Assembly: GCA_035512775.1 (NCBI GenBank) | Contig: DATKDI010000006.1 | Coordinates: 1-64,000, forward strand | Direction of reading: 5' to 3' | Length of the DNA stretch: 64,000 nucleotides | From: JAJNBA01 sp035512775 | GTDB taxonomy: Bacteria; Actinomycetota; UBA4738; HRBIN12 | Part shown: piece by piece, positions 43,196 through 51,303 of the stretch | Layout: each line of letters opens with the position of its first letter | Position numbering within the stretch: the first letter of the stretch is position 1 | The notes under the pieces: model-generated | The model's database searches: none | Seen by the model: only the letters and a program-made list of their open reading frames with translations | What the model was told of the DNA's origin: nothing | Translations under genes and position numbers: made by a program

Positions 43196-44613
43196 CCGGG
43201 GCCCCCGGGGAGCTCGATGACGACGGCGGTTCCGCCGCCCGGCTCGTCGCTCATCCGGATCGTGCCGCCGTGCGCCTCCACGATGGCGCGGGAGATCGCG
43301 AGCCCCAGACCAGTGCCCGCACTTCCCTCACCTCGTACGAACGGCTCGAAGACCCGTTCGCGTTCCTCCCGTGGGATCCCGGGGCCCCGGTCTGCGATCC
43401 GTACCTGGACGCCGTCACGCCATCGGGCCGCCGCCACCGTGATCCGCCGTCCGGGCGGCGTGAACCTCGCCGCGTTCTCGATGACGTTCGTCAGTGCCTG
43501 GTCGATCTGCACGAGGTCCAGAGGGATCTCCGGGAGGTTCTCTCGCAGCATCAGCCGGATGTCGTGATCCTTGAGGAGCGATCCGGACCGAGCCACCACC
43601 CCCTCGATCAGCTCGTCGACCGCCGTGGGCGCCTTGGAAGGCATCACCGCCCCCGCCCGCATCCGCGACAGGTCCATCAGGTTGCCGATCACCCGATTCA
43701 GCCGTCCGGCCTCTTCGTCGATCGTCTCGAGCAGTTCCCGGCGATGCGCGCCTTTCAACGGGGAAGCGTCCTCGAGCAGGCTCGACACCGAGGCCGTGAT
43801 CGAGGCGAGCGGTGTGCGGAGGTCGTGGGTGACGGACGAGAAGAGCGCGGCGCGCAGCCTGTTGGTCTCCGCTTCCATCCGCGCCGCCTCGGCCTCGGAT
43901 CCCAGCCGCATGCCGTCGATCGCGAGCGCGATCTGGCCGGCGAGCGTCTGGATCACGCCTCGCTCCTCCGTGCTGAGGGCCGGATGCGTCGCGCTCGGGA
44001 CCGCGACGATACGGCCGAGCTCTCGGTCCTGCACCGCGATCGGAATGATCTCCTCCCGACCGCCGTCCTCCTCGCCACCCGGGCCCACCTCGACGATGGG
44101 ACCGTTCGCGAGCTCGCTGGTGATCTCGCATCGAGCGAGATCGAAGAGCTCCACGACCGAGCGGGCCAGGCTCCGAAGCACCTCCTCGGTGGGCACCCCC
44201 GAACGGAGCCGGGTCCCCAGATGGTGGAGCAGCCGCGCCTCTCGCTCCCGGCGCTCGGCACGGACTCGCTGTTCGAGCACGCGGGAGAGCATCGTGCCCA
44301 CCGTCGCCGACACGGCAACGAAGACGGCGAGCGCGACGAGGTCGTCGGTCTTCTCCACCGCGAACGTGTGGATGGGCGGTGTGAAGAAGAAGTTCAACGC
44401 GAGGAAGGAGCAGACGGAGGCGATCAGGCCGGACGCGAGACCGCCCGCAGCGGCCGCGACCACGACCGCCAGCACATAGAGCAGGGCCGCGATCGTGGTC
44501 GGGATGTCCACCGGCAGGAGCGCTCCGAGCGTCACGATGGCGGGGGGCGCGAAGCCGGCGAGCGCTCCTCGCAGGAGTCGCGGCCACCGGCGCCGTTCGA
44601 TCACGAGCGTCAT
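43192..44613 (-). CDS. KdpD-like histidine kinase lacking the N-terminal KdpD/Usp part
   Basis: The protein has 473 residues. Four closely spaced membrane helices in the first 110 residues form the DUF4118 unit of KdpD (ALNFFFTPPIHTF). A GAF-like domain follows, then the H-box SSVTHDLRTPLASITASV and the ATPase domain (NVIENAARFTP, RDGVQVRIADRGPGIP, GTGLGLAIS). Full KdpD is near 900 residues with a cytoplasmic KdpD-Usp part, which is absent here. It probably senses low potassium or ionic strength. It is divergent from a microprotein and the KimA-like transporter across 121 bases. Confidence 0.88.
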   Translation of the reverse strand: MTLVIERRRWPRLLRGALAGFAPPAIVTLGALLPVDIPTTIAALLYVLAVVVAAAAGGLASGLIASVCSFLALNFFFTPPIHTFAVEKTDDLVALAVFVAVSATVGTMLSRVLEQRVRAERREREARLLHHLGTRLRSGVPTEEVLRSLARSVVELFDLARCEITSELANGPIVEVGPGGEEDGGREEIIPIAVQDRELGRIVAVPSATHPALSTEERGVIQTLAGQIALAIDGMRLGSEAEAARMEAETNRLRAALFSSVTHDLRTPLASITASVSSLLEDASPLKGAHRRELLETIDEEAGRLNRVIGNLMDLSRMRAGAVMPSKAPTAVDELIEGVVARSGSLLKDHDIRLMLRENLPEIPLDLVQIDQALTNVIENAARFTPPGRRITVAAARWRDGVQVRIADRGPGIPREERERVFEPFVRGEGSAGTGLGLAISRAIVEAHGGTIRMSDEPGGGTAVVIELPGGPG

Positions 44614-44734
44614 CCAGTCCCTCCGCGGGAGGGTAGCAAGGGCTCAATCGGGCGCAGCCGTCCCTTACGGAACCCTTATGCTCGAGACCCGGTTCCTTAC
44701 CTCGCCGCTATGCACGCTGCGGGACGCTGTGGAC

Positions 44735-44995
44735 ATGGATCTCACGTCGTTCGTTGCGGGGGGCACCGATACCGGGTCCGGATTCGTCGTCGGTCTCGCT
44801 CTCGGAAGCTTCACAGGGTTCCTTGTGGGTCCCATCGTCCGCTCGTGGCTCGCCCATCGGGAATGGGCGGAGGCATCCCGCGAGGCTCGTCTCGCCGATC
44901 GACTCCTCGAGAGGATGGAGATCGAGGCCGATGGAGACCAGGAGCCGCACGAAGTCGACGAGAGGGTCGGATCGACGTGGCGAACGCATCCCTGA
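44735..44995 (+). CDS. Small membrane protein overlapping kimA-like gene
   Basis: The protein has 86 residues. One membrane helix (GFVVGLALGSFTGFLVGPIV) is followed by a charged helix (EWAEASREARLADRLLERME) and an acidic tail. Its 3' end overlaps the transporter start by 19 bases, so translation is coupled. It may be a small subunit or regulator of the transporter, in the way KdpF accompanies KdpABC; no sequence family is recognised. Confidence 0.65.
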   Translation: MDLTSFVAGGTDTGSGFVVGLALGSFTGFLVGPIVRSWLAHREWAEASREARLADRLLERMEIEADGDQEPHEVDERVGSTWRTHP

Positions 44996-47274
44996 AGCGG
45001 GTCCTCGTCGGAAGGGCGCTCGCCAGTCACAAGGCGGAGCATCAGCTCCTCCCCAAGGTGCTCGCGCTCCCGATCTTCGCGTCGGACCCGCTCTCGTCCA
45101 ACGCGTACGCGACCGAGCAGATGATGCTCGTCCTGGTGACGGCGGGTGCCGGCACACTCGTGTACCGGATCCCCATCGCGATCGCGATCGCCGTGATGCT
45201 GACGATCGTCGTCGTGTCGTACCGGCAGACCGTGCGGGCCTATCCCAACGGCGGTGGCTCCTACATCGTGGCTCGCGAGAACCTCGGGACCCTCCCCGGG
45301 CTGGTGGCCGCCGCCGCGATCTTGATCGACTACGTGCTCACGGTGGCGGTCTCCGTCGTCGCCGGGTCCCTCGCGATCACGTCTGCGGCGCCGGAACTCG
45401 CCAGACACAAGGTCGCCCTCTCTATCGGACTGGTCATCTTGCTCACCCTCGCGAACCTCCGCGGCGTGAAGGAAGCCGGCACGCTCTTCGCCGTCCCCAC
45501 CTACGGGTTCGTCGCGATGGTCTACCTGATGCTCGGCGTCGGTTTCGCCAGATGCCTGACGGGATGTCCCATCGCGAAGACGGCAGACCTCCCCCTCGAG
45601 GCCACGGCGACGGTCAGTCTCTTCCTGATCCTCCGGGCATTCTCCTCAGGCGCCACCGCGCTCACGGGCGTCGAGGCGGTCGCGGACGGCGTACAGGCGT
45701 TCCGTCGGCCCCACGCCAAGAACGCGGCGACGACCCTGACCGTCATGCTGGCCATGACGGTGACGATGTTCATCGGGATCACCCTCCTGTCGGTCCTGTT
45801 GCACGTCCGCGTGAACGAGGAGATCGCGGCGAGCCGATCGGTCCTGTCTCAGATCGGGGAGACCGTCTTCGGCAGGACGTTGCCCTTCTTCCTCCTCCAG
45901 GGTCTGACCGCCGGGATCCTCATCCTCGCCGCCAACACGTCCTATCAGGACTTCCCGAGGCTCTCCGCCATCTTGGCCCGCGATCGGTTCATGCCGTCGC
46001 AGTTCCGGAACCGAGGGGACCGGCTGGTGTTCTCGAACGGGATCGTCATCCTCGCCGTGGTCGCCAGCGCGCTCATCTACGCCTTCGACGCGAACCTCAC
46101 CCGATTGATCCAGCTCTACGTCGTGGGCGTCTTCACGGCGTTCACGCTCTCGCAGAGCGGGATGGTCAGGCGTTGGCGACGCCTGCGAGACCCGGGGTGG
46201 CAGCGAAGCATGATCATCAACGCGATCGGCGCCAGCGCAACCGGCTTGGTCCTGGTCATCGTGACCGTGACGAAGTTCACGCATGGCGCGTGGATCGTCA
46301 TCGCGGCGATGCCCCTGATCATCGGCTTCTTCCTCGCCGTTCACCGGCACTACCGAGCCGTCGAAGTGGCGCTCGAAGCCGATTTCGAGCCGCCTGCCCC
46401 GAACGCGCCGAACACGTTCGTCCTCCTGGTTCCGGAGCTGGGGCCGGCGACGGCCAAAGCCGTGGGCTACGTCCGAGCGCTGCGGCCGGAGCGGGTGGTC
46501 CCACTGTTCATCGGGGATCCGGCCAGCTTCGAGGACACCGCGGAGCGATGGCCTGGCTTCGCGCCGCGGCTCGGTTCCATCCAGCGGCTCGACGTCGAGG
46601 ACGGGCGCCCCACGAGAGCCCTCCGGACCCGTCTGCGATCGCTCCGGCAGGAGGGGCAGGGATTCGTCACGGTCGTCGTGTCGGAGGAGCTCACCAGCCG
46701 TTCGCTCTTGAGGCAGCTCGGTCGTCGGTGGGGGTTCTGGCTGAAGCTCTCGCTGTTCTTCGAGGCGGGGATCGTCGTGTCGGACGTGCCACTGCTTCCG
46801 GAGGAGCGGACAGTGGTGGGAACTCGGCCCCTGGAGCCCAAACGGCACGTGGTCATCGTTCCGGTGTCCAGCATCCACGCGGCGTCCGCCAGAGCCGTGT
46901 CGTACGCCCTCTCGCTGGAGGCCGCGGAGATGGAGGCGGTCTACTTCTCCACCGACCCGGGCGACGATCGGAAGCTCGCGGCGGCGTGGATCGATCGCCG
47001 GATGGCGATCCCCTTGTCGATCGTCGACGCGCCGTTCCGAGATCTCGCAGAGCCCATGCGGGAGGAGATCCGCCGGCGCACCATGAGAGAGGGAACCGTC
47101 GTGACGGTGGTCCTGCCCGAGCTGGTGGTGGCCCACTGGTGGGAGCAACTCCTGCACAGCCAGAGCGCCCTGTTCTTCAAGCGCTTGCTCCTCTTCGAGC
47201 CGGGAGTCGTGGTGGCGAGCGTCCCGTTCCATGTTTCCCAGGTCGATCACGCACGATCGGCCACGGTCGGCTGA
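44977..47274 (+). CDS. KimA-like APC-superfamily potassium transporter
   Basis: The protein has 765 residues. It starts ALPIFASDPLSSNAYATEQM, the signature of the KimA (YdaO) branch, and has twelve or so membrane helices up to about residue 450 (for example GGGSYIVARENLG, GVKEAGTLFAVPTYG, AFSSGATALTGVEAVADG). The C-terminal 310 residues are soluble and longer than in Bacillus KimA (607 residues in all); they contain two halves with similar VVVSEELTSRSLL and VVLPELVVAHWW segments, Usp-like. It should import K+ with protons. GTG 44977 has GAGAGGG ten bases upstream. KdpDE genes lie divergently and no kdpFABC is in the window. An amino acid substrate remains possible. Confidence 0.82.
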   Translation: MANASLKRVLVGRALASHKAEHQLLPKVLALPIFASDPLSSNAYATEQMMLVLVTAGAGTLVYRIPIAIAIAVMLTIVVVSYRQTVRAYPNGGGSYIVARENLGTLPGLVAAAAILIDYVLTVAVSVVAGSLAITSAAPELARHKVALSIGLVILLTLANLRGVKEAGTLFAVPTYGFVAMVYLMLGVGFARCLTGCPIAKTADLPLEATATVSLFLILRAFSSGATALTGVEAVADGVQAFRRPHAKNAATTLTVMLAMTVTMFIGITLLSVLLHVRVNEEIAASRSVLSQIGETVFGRTLPFFLLQGLTAGILILAANTSYQDFPRLSAILARDRFMPSQFRNRGDRLVFSNGIVILAVVASALIYAFDANLTRLIQLYVVGVFTAFTLSQSGMVRRWRRLRDPGWQRSMIINAIGASATGLVLVIVTVTKFTHGAWIVIAAMPLIIGFFLAVHRHYRAVEVALEADFEPPAPNAPNTFVLLVPELGPATAKAVGYVRALRPERVVPLFIGDPASFEDTAERWPGFAPRLGSIQRLDVEDGRPTRALRTRLRSLRQEGQGFVTVVVSEELTSRSLLRQLGRRWGFWLKLSLFFEAGIVVSDVPLLPEERTVVGTRPLEPKRHVVIVPVSSIHAASARAVSYALSLEAAEMEAVYFSTDPGDDRKLAAAWIDRRMAIPLSIVDAPFRDLAEPMREEIRRRTMREGTVVTVVLPELVVAHWWEQLLHSQSALFFKRLLLFEPGVVVASVPFHVSQVDHARSATVG

Positions 47275-47305
47275 GCGCACCCGTCGGGAGCGAGTCGCGG
47301 GGTGG

Positions 47306-47333
47306 TAGATTGTATGGGTCCACCATTGGTGGA
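47306..47333 (+). promoter_or_regulatory. -10 box and palindrome before small membrane gene
   Basis: TAGATT (47306-47311) is followed by the 15-bp palindrome TCCACCATTGGTGGA (47319-47333), placed at the expected transcription start. A repressor bound there would block initiation for the gene at 47413. Confidence 0.4.
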
Positions 47334-47412
47334 GCCGCCCAAGACGGGGCGTACCCGCGACCACGTCGCGACCTTGCCTTTCCCGGTTCCTGGAGATCGA
47401 GGAGGCATCCCG

Positions 47413-47682
47413 ATGGCCCATTGGCCGAAGACCGTTTCAGGCAAACTGTTCACGCTCGGGCTGAGCATCGTCGTCGTTCCGCTCATGGTGTGGTTCGTGA
47501 TCACACTTCCGAGTTGGGTGCTCTTGGCCTTGGCCGTCGTCGCACTCGCAGCCGTTGCACTCGTCATCTGGCGTCGCAGGCTCGACGCCGCGCGCGAGCA
47601 GGCCTGGGTCGGCGAGTTCTCGTTCGGGGACGTGGTGCGTCGGCGGCAGGCTTCCGAGGAGCTCGAGCCCGCGACGCCGTAG
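47413..47682 (+). CDS. Small two-helix membrane protein
   Basis: The protein has 89 residues. Two adjacent membrane helices (LFTLGLSIVVVPLMVWFVI and VLLALAVVALAAVALVIW) are followed by a basic stop (RRRLD) and a short soluble tail. GAGGAGG seven bases before ATG 47413 is a strong ribosome site. I recognise no family. It is the last gene before the convergent tRNA-Leu. Confidence 0.7.
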   Translation: MAHWPKTVSGKLFTLGLSIVVVPLMVWFVITLPSWVLLALAVVALAAVALVIWRRRLDAAREQAWVGEFSFGDVVRRRQASEELEPATP

Positions 47683-47698
47683 CCTTCGGAAGTCGCTG

Positions 47699-47716
47699 AC
47701 TCGCGTGCGGTGCGAG
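47699..47716. terminator. Hairpin between small gene and tRNA-Leu
   Basis: ACTCGC and GCGAGT pair across seven bases, the last base of the right arm being the tRNA discriminator position. The hairpin lies at the 3' ends of two convergent units and may end both, but there is no T-run. Confidence 0.35.
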
Positions 47717-47803
47717 TGTCGGAGGGGGGATTTGAACCCCCACCCTCTGTGAAGAGGACTAGGCCCTCAACCTAGCGCGTCTACCAAATTCCGCCACTCC
47801 GAC
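47717..47803 (-). tRNA. tRNA-Leu (anticodon GAG)
   Basis: The 87-base minus-strand sequence folds as a class II tRNA. The acceptor stem pairs GTCGGAG with CTCCGAC and the discriminator is A. The D-loop has TTTGGTAGAC, the anticodon arm is CTAGG-TTGAGGG-CCTAG (anticodon GAG), the variable arm is long (CCTCTTCACAGAGG) and the T arm has GTTCAAATC. CCA is not encoded. It reads CUC and CUU leucine codons. Position right after secG is common in actinobacteria. Confidence 0.96.
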
Positions 47804-47839
47804 GAGGTGCGCGGTGGATGCTACCAGTGGCTCTCGGCG

Positions 47840-48073
47840 CTACGTCCCGGGCGTCCACTTCCACGCGAGCCAGAACGTGCAGATCCCCCACACGATGGCG
47901 GTCACGACCGTGACTCGGTCGAGGGTCCGCTCCAGCGCGGTCCCGCCGGCGAGGGTGGACGAGCCGCCGAACAGCTCCGACATGCCGCTCCCCCGTCCCG
48001 AGTGCAGCAGGATCGTGAGGATCAGGAAGATCGACGCGATGATGTCGATAGTGATCACAACGGCGTTCAGCAC
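47840..48073 (-). CDS. secG: Preprotein translocase subunit SecG
   Basis: The protein has 77 residues. Two membrane helices (VVITIDIIASIFLILTILL and VTVVTAIVWGICTFWLAW) flank a conserved loop HSGRGSGMSELFGGSSTLAG. SecG assists SecYE. GTG 48073 has AAAGGG upstream. In related genomes it usually follows tpiA; here an opp operon lies between, and secG is 18 bases after oppF, so it may be carried on that transcript. Confidence 0.95.
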   Translation of the reverse strand: MLNAVVITIDIIASIFLILTILLHSGRGSGMSELFGGSSTLAGGTALERTLDRVTVVTAIVWGICTFWLAWKWTPGT

Positions 48074-48091
48074 GACTCGGATCCCTTTCGG

Positions 48092-49237
48092 CTAGTTCGG
48101 AGCGGGGTCCTCTTTCGACTCTTGGTCCTCGACGGCGTCCTCGAAGCGGTCCACCGCGCCGCCGCCCTCGATGATACTGCCCTCCAACGGGAAGTGGCAG
48201 GCAGCGGTCTGTTCGGGGCCTTGGGCAGTGAGCTCCGGCTCTTCCTGGATACATCGGGGATGTGGCCCATCGATCCCCTCGGCCTTGGCGATCGCACGCG
48301 ACTGCGGGCACCGCGGGTGGAACCGACAGCCCGACGGGGGATCGATCGGAGACGGCACGTCGCCCTGAAGGATGATCCGCCGCTTCTGCCGCGCGAGCTC
48401 CGGATCGGCCATCGGCAGGGCTGACAACAGGGCGCCGCTGTACGGGTGCTTCGGTGTGCGATAGAGGCTCGCACCTTCGGCCATCTCCACGATCTTGCCG
48501 AGGTACATCACGGCGACGCGGTCCGAGACGTGCTTCACGACGGAAAGGTCGTGCGCGATGAACAGATACGTGAGCTTGAACTCGTCCTGGAGGTCGCCCA
48601 GCAGGTTCAGGATCTGCGCCTGGATCGAGACGTCCAGGGCGGACACCGGCTCGTCGCAGACGATCAGCTTCGGACGGAGCGCGAGCGATCTCGCGACGCC
48701 GATCCTTTGGCGTTGGCCACCCGAGAACTCGTGGGGATAGCGGTTGTAGTGCTCCGGATTCAAGCCCACGAGCTCCATCAGCTGCTGCACCTCGGACTTG
48801 ATCCTGTTCCTCGGGACCGTCTGGTGCAGGCGGAACGGTTCCCCGACGATGGTGCCGACGGTCTTCCGGGGGTTGAGAGACGCATACGGGTCCTGGAACA
48901 CCATCTGCATGTCTCCGCGGAGCTCCTGGAGCTCCTTGCCCTTCAGGTGGGTGATATCCCGACCGTCGAACCAGACCTTGCCCTCCGTCGCGTCGTAGAG
49001 CCGCATCACCACTCGAGCCAAGGTGGACTTCCCGCAGCCGGTCTCGCCCACGAGGCCGACGGTCTGGCCCGGGTGGACCTCCAGGTCCACGTCGTCGACG
49101 GCGTGCACATCGCCGACGTGGTGCTGGAAGAGGATCCCCTGGGTGATCGGGAAGTACTTCTTGATCCCCTCGAGCTTGACGAGCGGCTCGCCGCTCGGCG
49201 GAGACTGCGCCGGGAGCTGTTCGGCCTGGACGCTCAT
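48092..49237 (-). CDS. oppF: Oligopeptide ABC transporter ATPase OppF
   Basis: The protein has 381 residues. Walker A is GLVGETGCGKSTLAR, the signature is FSGGQRQRIGVARSL, and Walker B is LIVCDEPVSALDVS. The C-terminal oligopeptide-type extension has cysteines in GCRFHPRCPQS and the DPELARQKRRIILQGDVPS segment, as in OppF/DppF. It powers import with OppD. An acidic tail of about 40 residues ends the protein. The start overlaps oppD in ATGA. Confidence 0.94.
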   Translation of the reverse strand: MSVQAEQLPAQSPPSGEPLVKLEGIKKYFPITQGILFQHHVGDVHAVDDVDLEVHPGQTVGLVGETGCGKSTLARVVMRLYDATEGKVWFDGRDITHLKGKELQELRGDMQMVFQDPYASLNPRKTVGTIVGEPFRLHQTVPRNRIKSEVQQLMELVGLNPEHYNRYPHEFSGGQRQRIGVARSLALRPKLIVCDEPVSALDVSIQAQILNLLGDLQDEFKLTYLFIAHDLSVVKHVSDRVAVMYLGKIVEMAEGASLYRTPKHPYSGALLSALPMADPELARQKRRIILQGDVPSPIDPPSGCRFHPRCPQSRAIAKAEGIDGPHPRCIQEEPELTAQGPEQTAACHFPLEGSIIEGGGAVDRFEDAVEDQESKEDPAPN

Positions 49238-50247
49238 CGGCGAGCCAAGACCTCCTCGTCCCGGATCCTCTCCTTGTCGGCGATGCTCAGGTGGCAGGCG
49301 GCCGCGTGGTGGCCGTCCACAGGCAGGAGCTCGGGCACGTCACGATCGCACGGGTCGAACTTGTACGGGCACCGGGGATGGAACGCGCATCCGGGCGGCA
49401 CGTGGATGAGGGACGGCGGCAATCCCCGGATCGGATTGAGCCGTTCCTGCTTGACCTCGTCCAGGCGTGGGATCGAGCTCAGGAGGCCCCACGTGTAGGG
49501 GTGCAAGGGCTTGTAATAGATGTCGTCGGTGTCGCCGAACTCGGCGGCCTTCCCGGCGTACATGACCATGATGTCGTCGCAGTGCTCGGCAACCACGCCG
49601 AGGTCGTGCGTGATGATGATCACCGCGGCATTGAACTCCGATTTCAACCGGTCGATCAGATCCAGGATCTGCGCCTGCACCGTCACGTCGAGCGCCGTCG
49701 TCGGCTCGTCGGCGATCAGGACGTCGGGGTTCAGGGAGAGCGCCATCGCGATCATCGCTCGCTGACGCATGCCGCCCGAGAACTCGTGCGGATACTGGCT
49801 GGCCCGGTCCTTCGGATGCGGGATGTTGACCCGAGCCAGCATCTCGACCGCCTGGTCGAACGCTTCCTGCTTCGAGATGTCTTGATGCTCGAGGATCGCT
49901 TCGGCGATCTGGTAGCCCACCTTGTAGAAGGGGTGGAGCGAGGTCATCGGGTCCTGGAAGATCATGGAGATCTTCGCCCCGCGGATCGTCCGCATCTCGT
50001 CCTTCGGGACCTTGAGCAGATCCTGGCCCTGGAAGAAGACCTCGCCGGAGATCTTCGCCTGCTTGGCGTCGATGAGGCCCATCACCGTCAGCGAGCTCAC
50101 GCTCTTGCCCGAGCCCGACTCCCCTACGATCCCGAGCGTCTCTCCGGCTTGCAGCGAGTAGCTCACGCCGTCGACCGCCTTCACCAGGCCGTCGTCGGTC
50201 GGGAAGTGCACCTTGAGATCCTTGACCTCGAGGAGGGGCTGCGCCAC
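49234..50247 (-). CDS. oppD: Oligopeptide ABC transporter ATPase OppD
   Basis: The protein has 337 residues. Walker A is GIVGESGSGKSVSSLT, the signature is EFSGGMRQRAMIAMAL and Walker B is LIADEPTTALDVT. The C-terminal part has RLNPIRGLPPSLIHVPPGC and FHPRCPYKFDPCDRDVP, which in this family hold an Fe-S or structural cysteine set. It directly follows oppB. Confidence 0.95.
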   Translation of the reverse strand: MAQPLLEVKDLKVHFPTDDGLVKAVDGVSYSLQAGETLGIVGESGSGKSVSSLTVMGLIDAKQAKISGEVFFQGQDLLKVPKDEMRTIRGAKISMIFQDPMTSLHPFYKVGYQIAEAILEHQDISKQEAFDQAVEMLARVNIPHPKDRASQYPHEFSGGMRQRAMIAMALSLNPDVLIADEPTTALDVTVQAQILDLIDRLKSEFNAAVIIITHDLGVVAEHCDDIMVMYAGKAAEFGDTDDIYYKPLHPYTWGLLSSIPRLDEVKQERLNPIRGLPPSLIHVPPGCAFHPRCPYKFDPCDRDVPELLPVDGHHAAACHLSIADKERIRDEEVLARR

Positions 50248-51231
50248 CTAGGTGTACCTCACCCTCGGGTCGACGAACGCGTACGCGACGTCCACGATCA
50301 GGTTGGCCGCCGCGATGATGAAAGCCCCCAGGATCGTCACTCCCATCACCATGGGGAAGTCGTTGGTCGGGATCGACTGGACGGCCAGCTGACCGATCCC
50401 CGGGAGTCCGAAGACCGTCTCGGTGATGAACGCTCCGCCGAGCAGGAGACCGACGTCGAGGCCGAGCATCGTCACGACCGGCGTGAGCGCTCCCCGAAGT
50501 CCGTGCTTGTAGATCACGCGCCGCTCGGAGAGGCCCTTGGCACGGGCGGTCCGTATGTAGTCCTCGTTCATGGTCTCGATCAGGTTCCCGCGGACCATCC
50601 GCGCGTAGAAGGCCGCGCTGATATAGGCGAGCGACACCCACGGCAGGATGAACCTGCCTTCGGCAGCGGCGCGCAGCGCGCCACCCCAGCCGTTGTAGCC
50701 GATCGGGATGCCGCTCGAAGGCAGCAGTTCTAACTTGAACCAGAAGGCGTACAGGAGCAGCTGCGCCAGCCAGAAGATCGGCATCGACACGCCGATGATC
50801 GCGAAGATCATCGCCGCCCGATCCGCTACCGATCTTCGGCGCACGCCCGAGAGGATGCCGATCGGGATACCGATGCTAAGCCAGATCACCGCGGCCCCGA
50901 TCGCCAGGATGCCGGTGATCGGGATGCGCCGTGCCAGCTCCTCCTTGACCGGCACGAAGTTGCCGTAGGAGTAGTAGACGTCTTCCGTGAGCCACAGTCC
51001 TGGATAGGGGATGAATCCCTTCAGGAAGCGCCAGTACTGGACGTACAGAGGTTTGTCCAAACCGAACGCCTTCGTGGCGTTCTCGATCTGCTCCGGAGTG
51101 GTGGTTCGTCCGACGGCCCGCCTGGCGGGATCGCCGGCAGGGAGCTTCACGAAGATCAGGAACGTGAGGAAGGAGACGATCATGATCACGAGGACCATGA
51201 AGAGGGCCCGCCTGATCAGATACCGCCCCAT
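50248..51231 (-). CDS. oppB: Oligopeptide ABC transporter permease OppB
   Basis: The protein has 327 residues with six membrane helices. It starts MGRYLIRRALFMVLVI, as DppB/OppB do, and has the EAA loop region NLIETMNEDYIRTARAKGL, then GLDVGLLLGGAFITETVFGLPGIG-type sequence. GGGAGG four bases before ATG 51231 gives strong initiation. Confidence 0.95.
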   Translation of the reverse strand: MGRYLIRRALFMVLVIMIVSFLTFLIFVKLPAGDPARRAVGRTTTPEQIENATKAFGLDKPLYVQYWRFLKGFIPYPGLWLTEDVYYSYGNFVPVKEELARRIPITGILAIGAAVIWLSIGIPIGILSGVRRRSVADRAAMIFAIIGVSMPIFWLAQLLLYAFWFKLELLPSSGIPIGYNGWGGALRAAAEGRFILPWVSLAYISAAFYARMVRGNLIETMNEDYIRTARAKGLSERRVIYKHGLRGALTPVVTMLGLDVGLLLGGAFITETVFGLPGIGQLAVQSIPTNDFPMVMGVTILGAFIIAAANLIVDVAYAFVDPRVRYT

Positions 51232-51260
51232 CTCGCCTCCCTCGTCCGTCGGGACGGCGA

Positions 51261-51282
51261 GGGGGCCGCGACCGCGACCCCC
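51261..51282 (-). other. GC hairpin between oppA and oppB
   Basis: GGGGG and CCCCC arms enclose a 12-base GC-rich loop in the 72-base space after oppA. Such hairpins after solute-binding protein genes often protect the upstream mRNA and lower expression of the permease genes. No T-run follows. Confidence 0.3.
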
Positions 51283-51303
51283 CCGACCGCCGTGCTCATC
51301 GAA

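Noticed and set aside
44614..44734. c-di-AMP (ydaO-type) riboswitch upstream of the KimA-like gene
   Set aside because: The space is only 121 bases and lacks the conserved riboswitch core; control by the divergent KdpDE pair is more likely.
43132..44976. Long plus-strand open frame upstream of and in frame with the KimA-like gene
   Set aside because: It is antisense to the KdpD/KdpE genes, Arg/His/Pro-rich and without motifs. It exists because of high GC; the real gene begins at GTG 44977.
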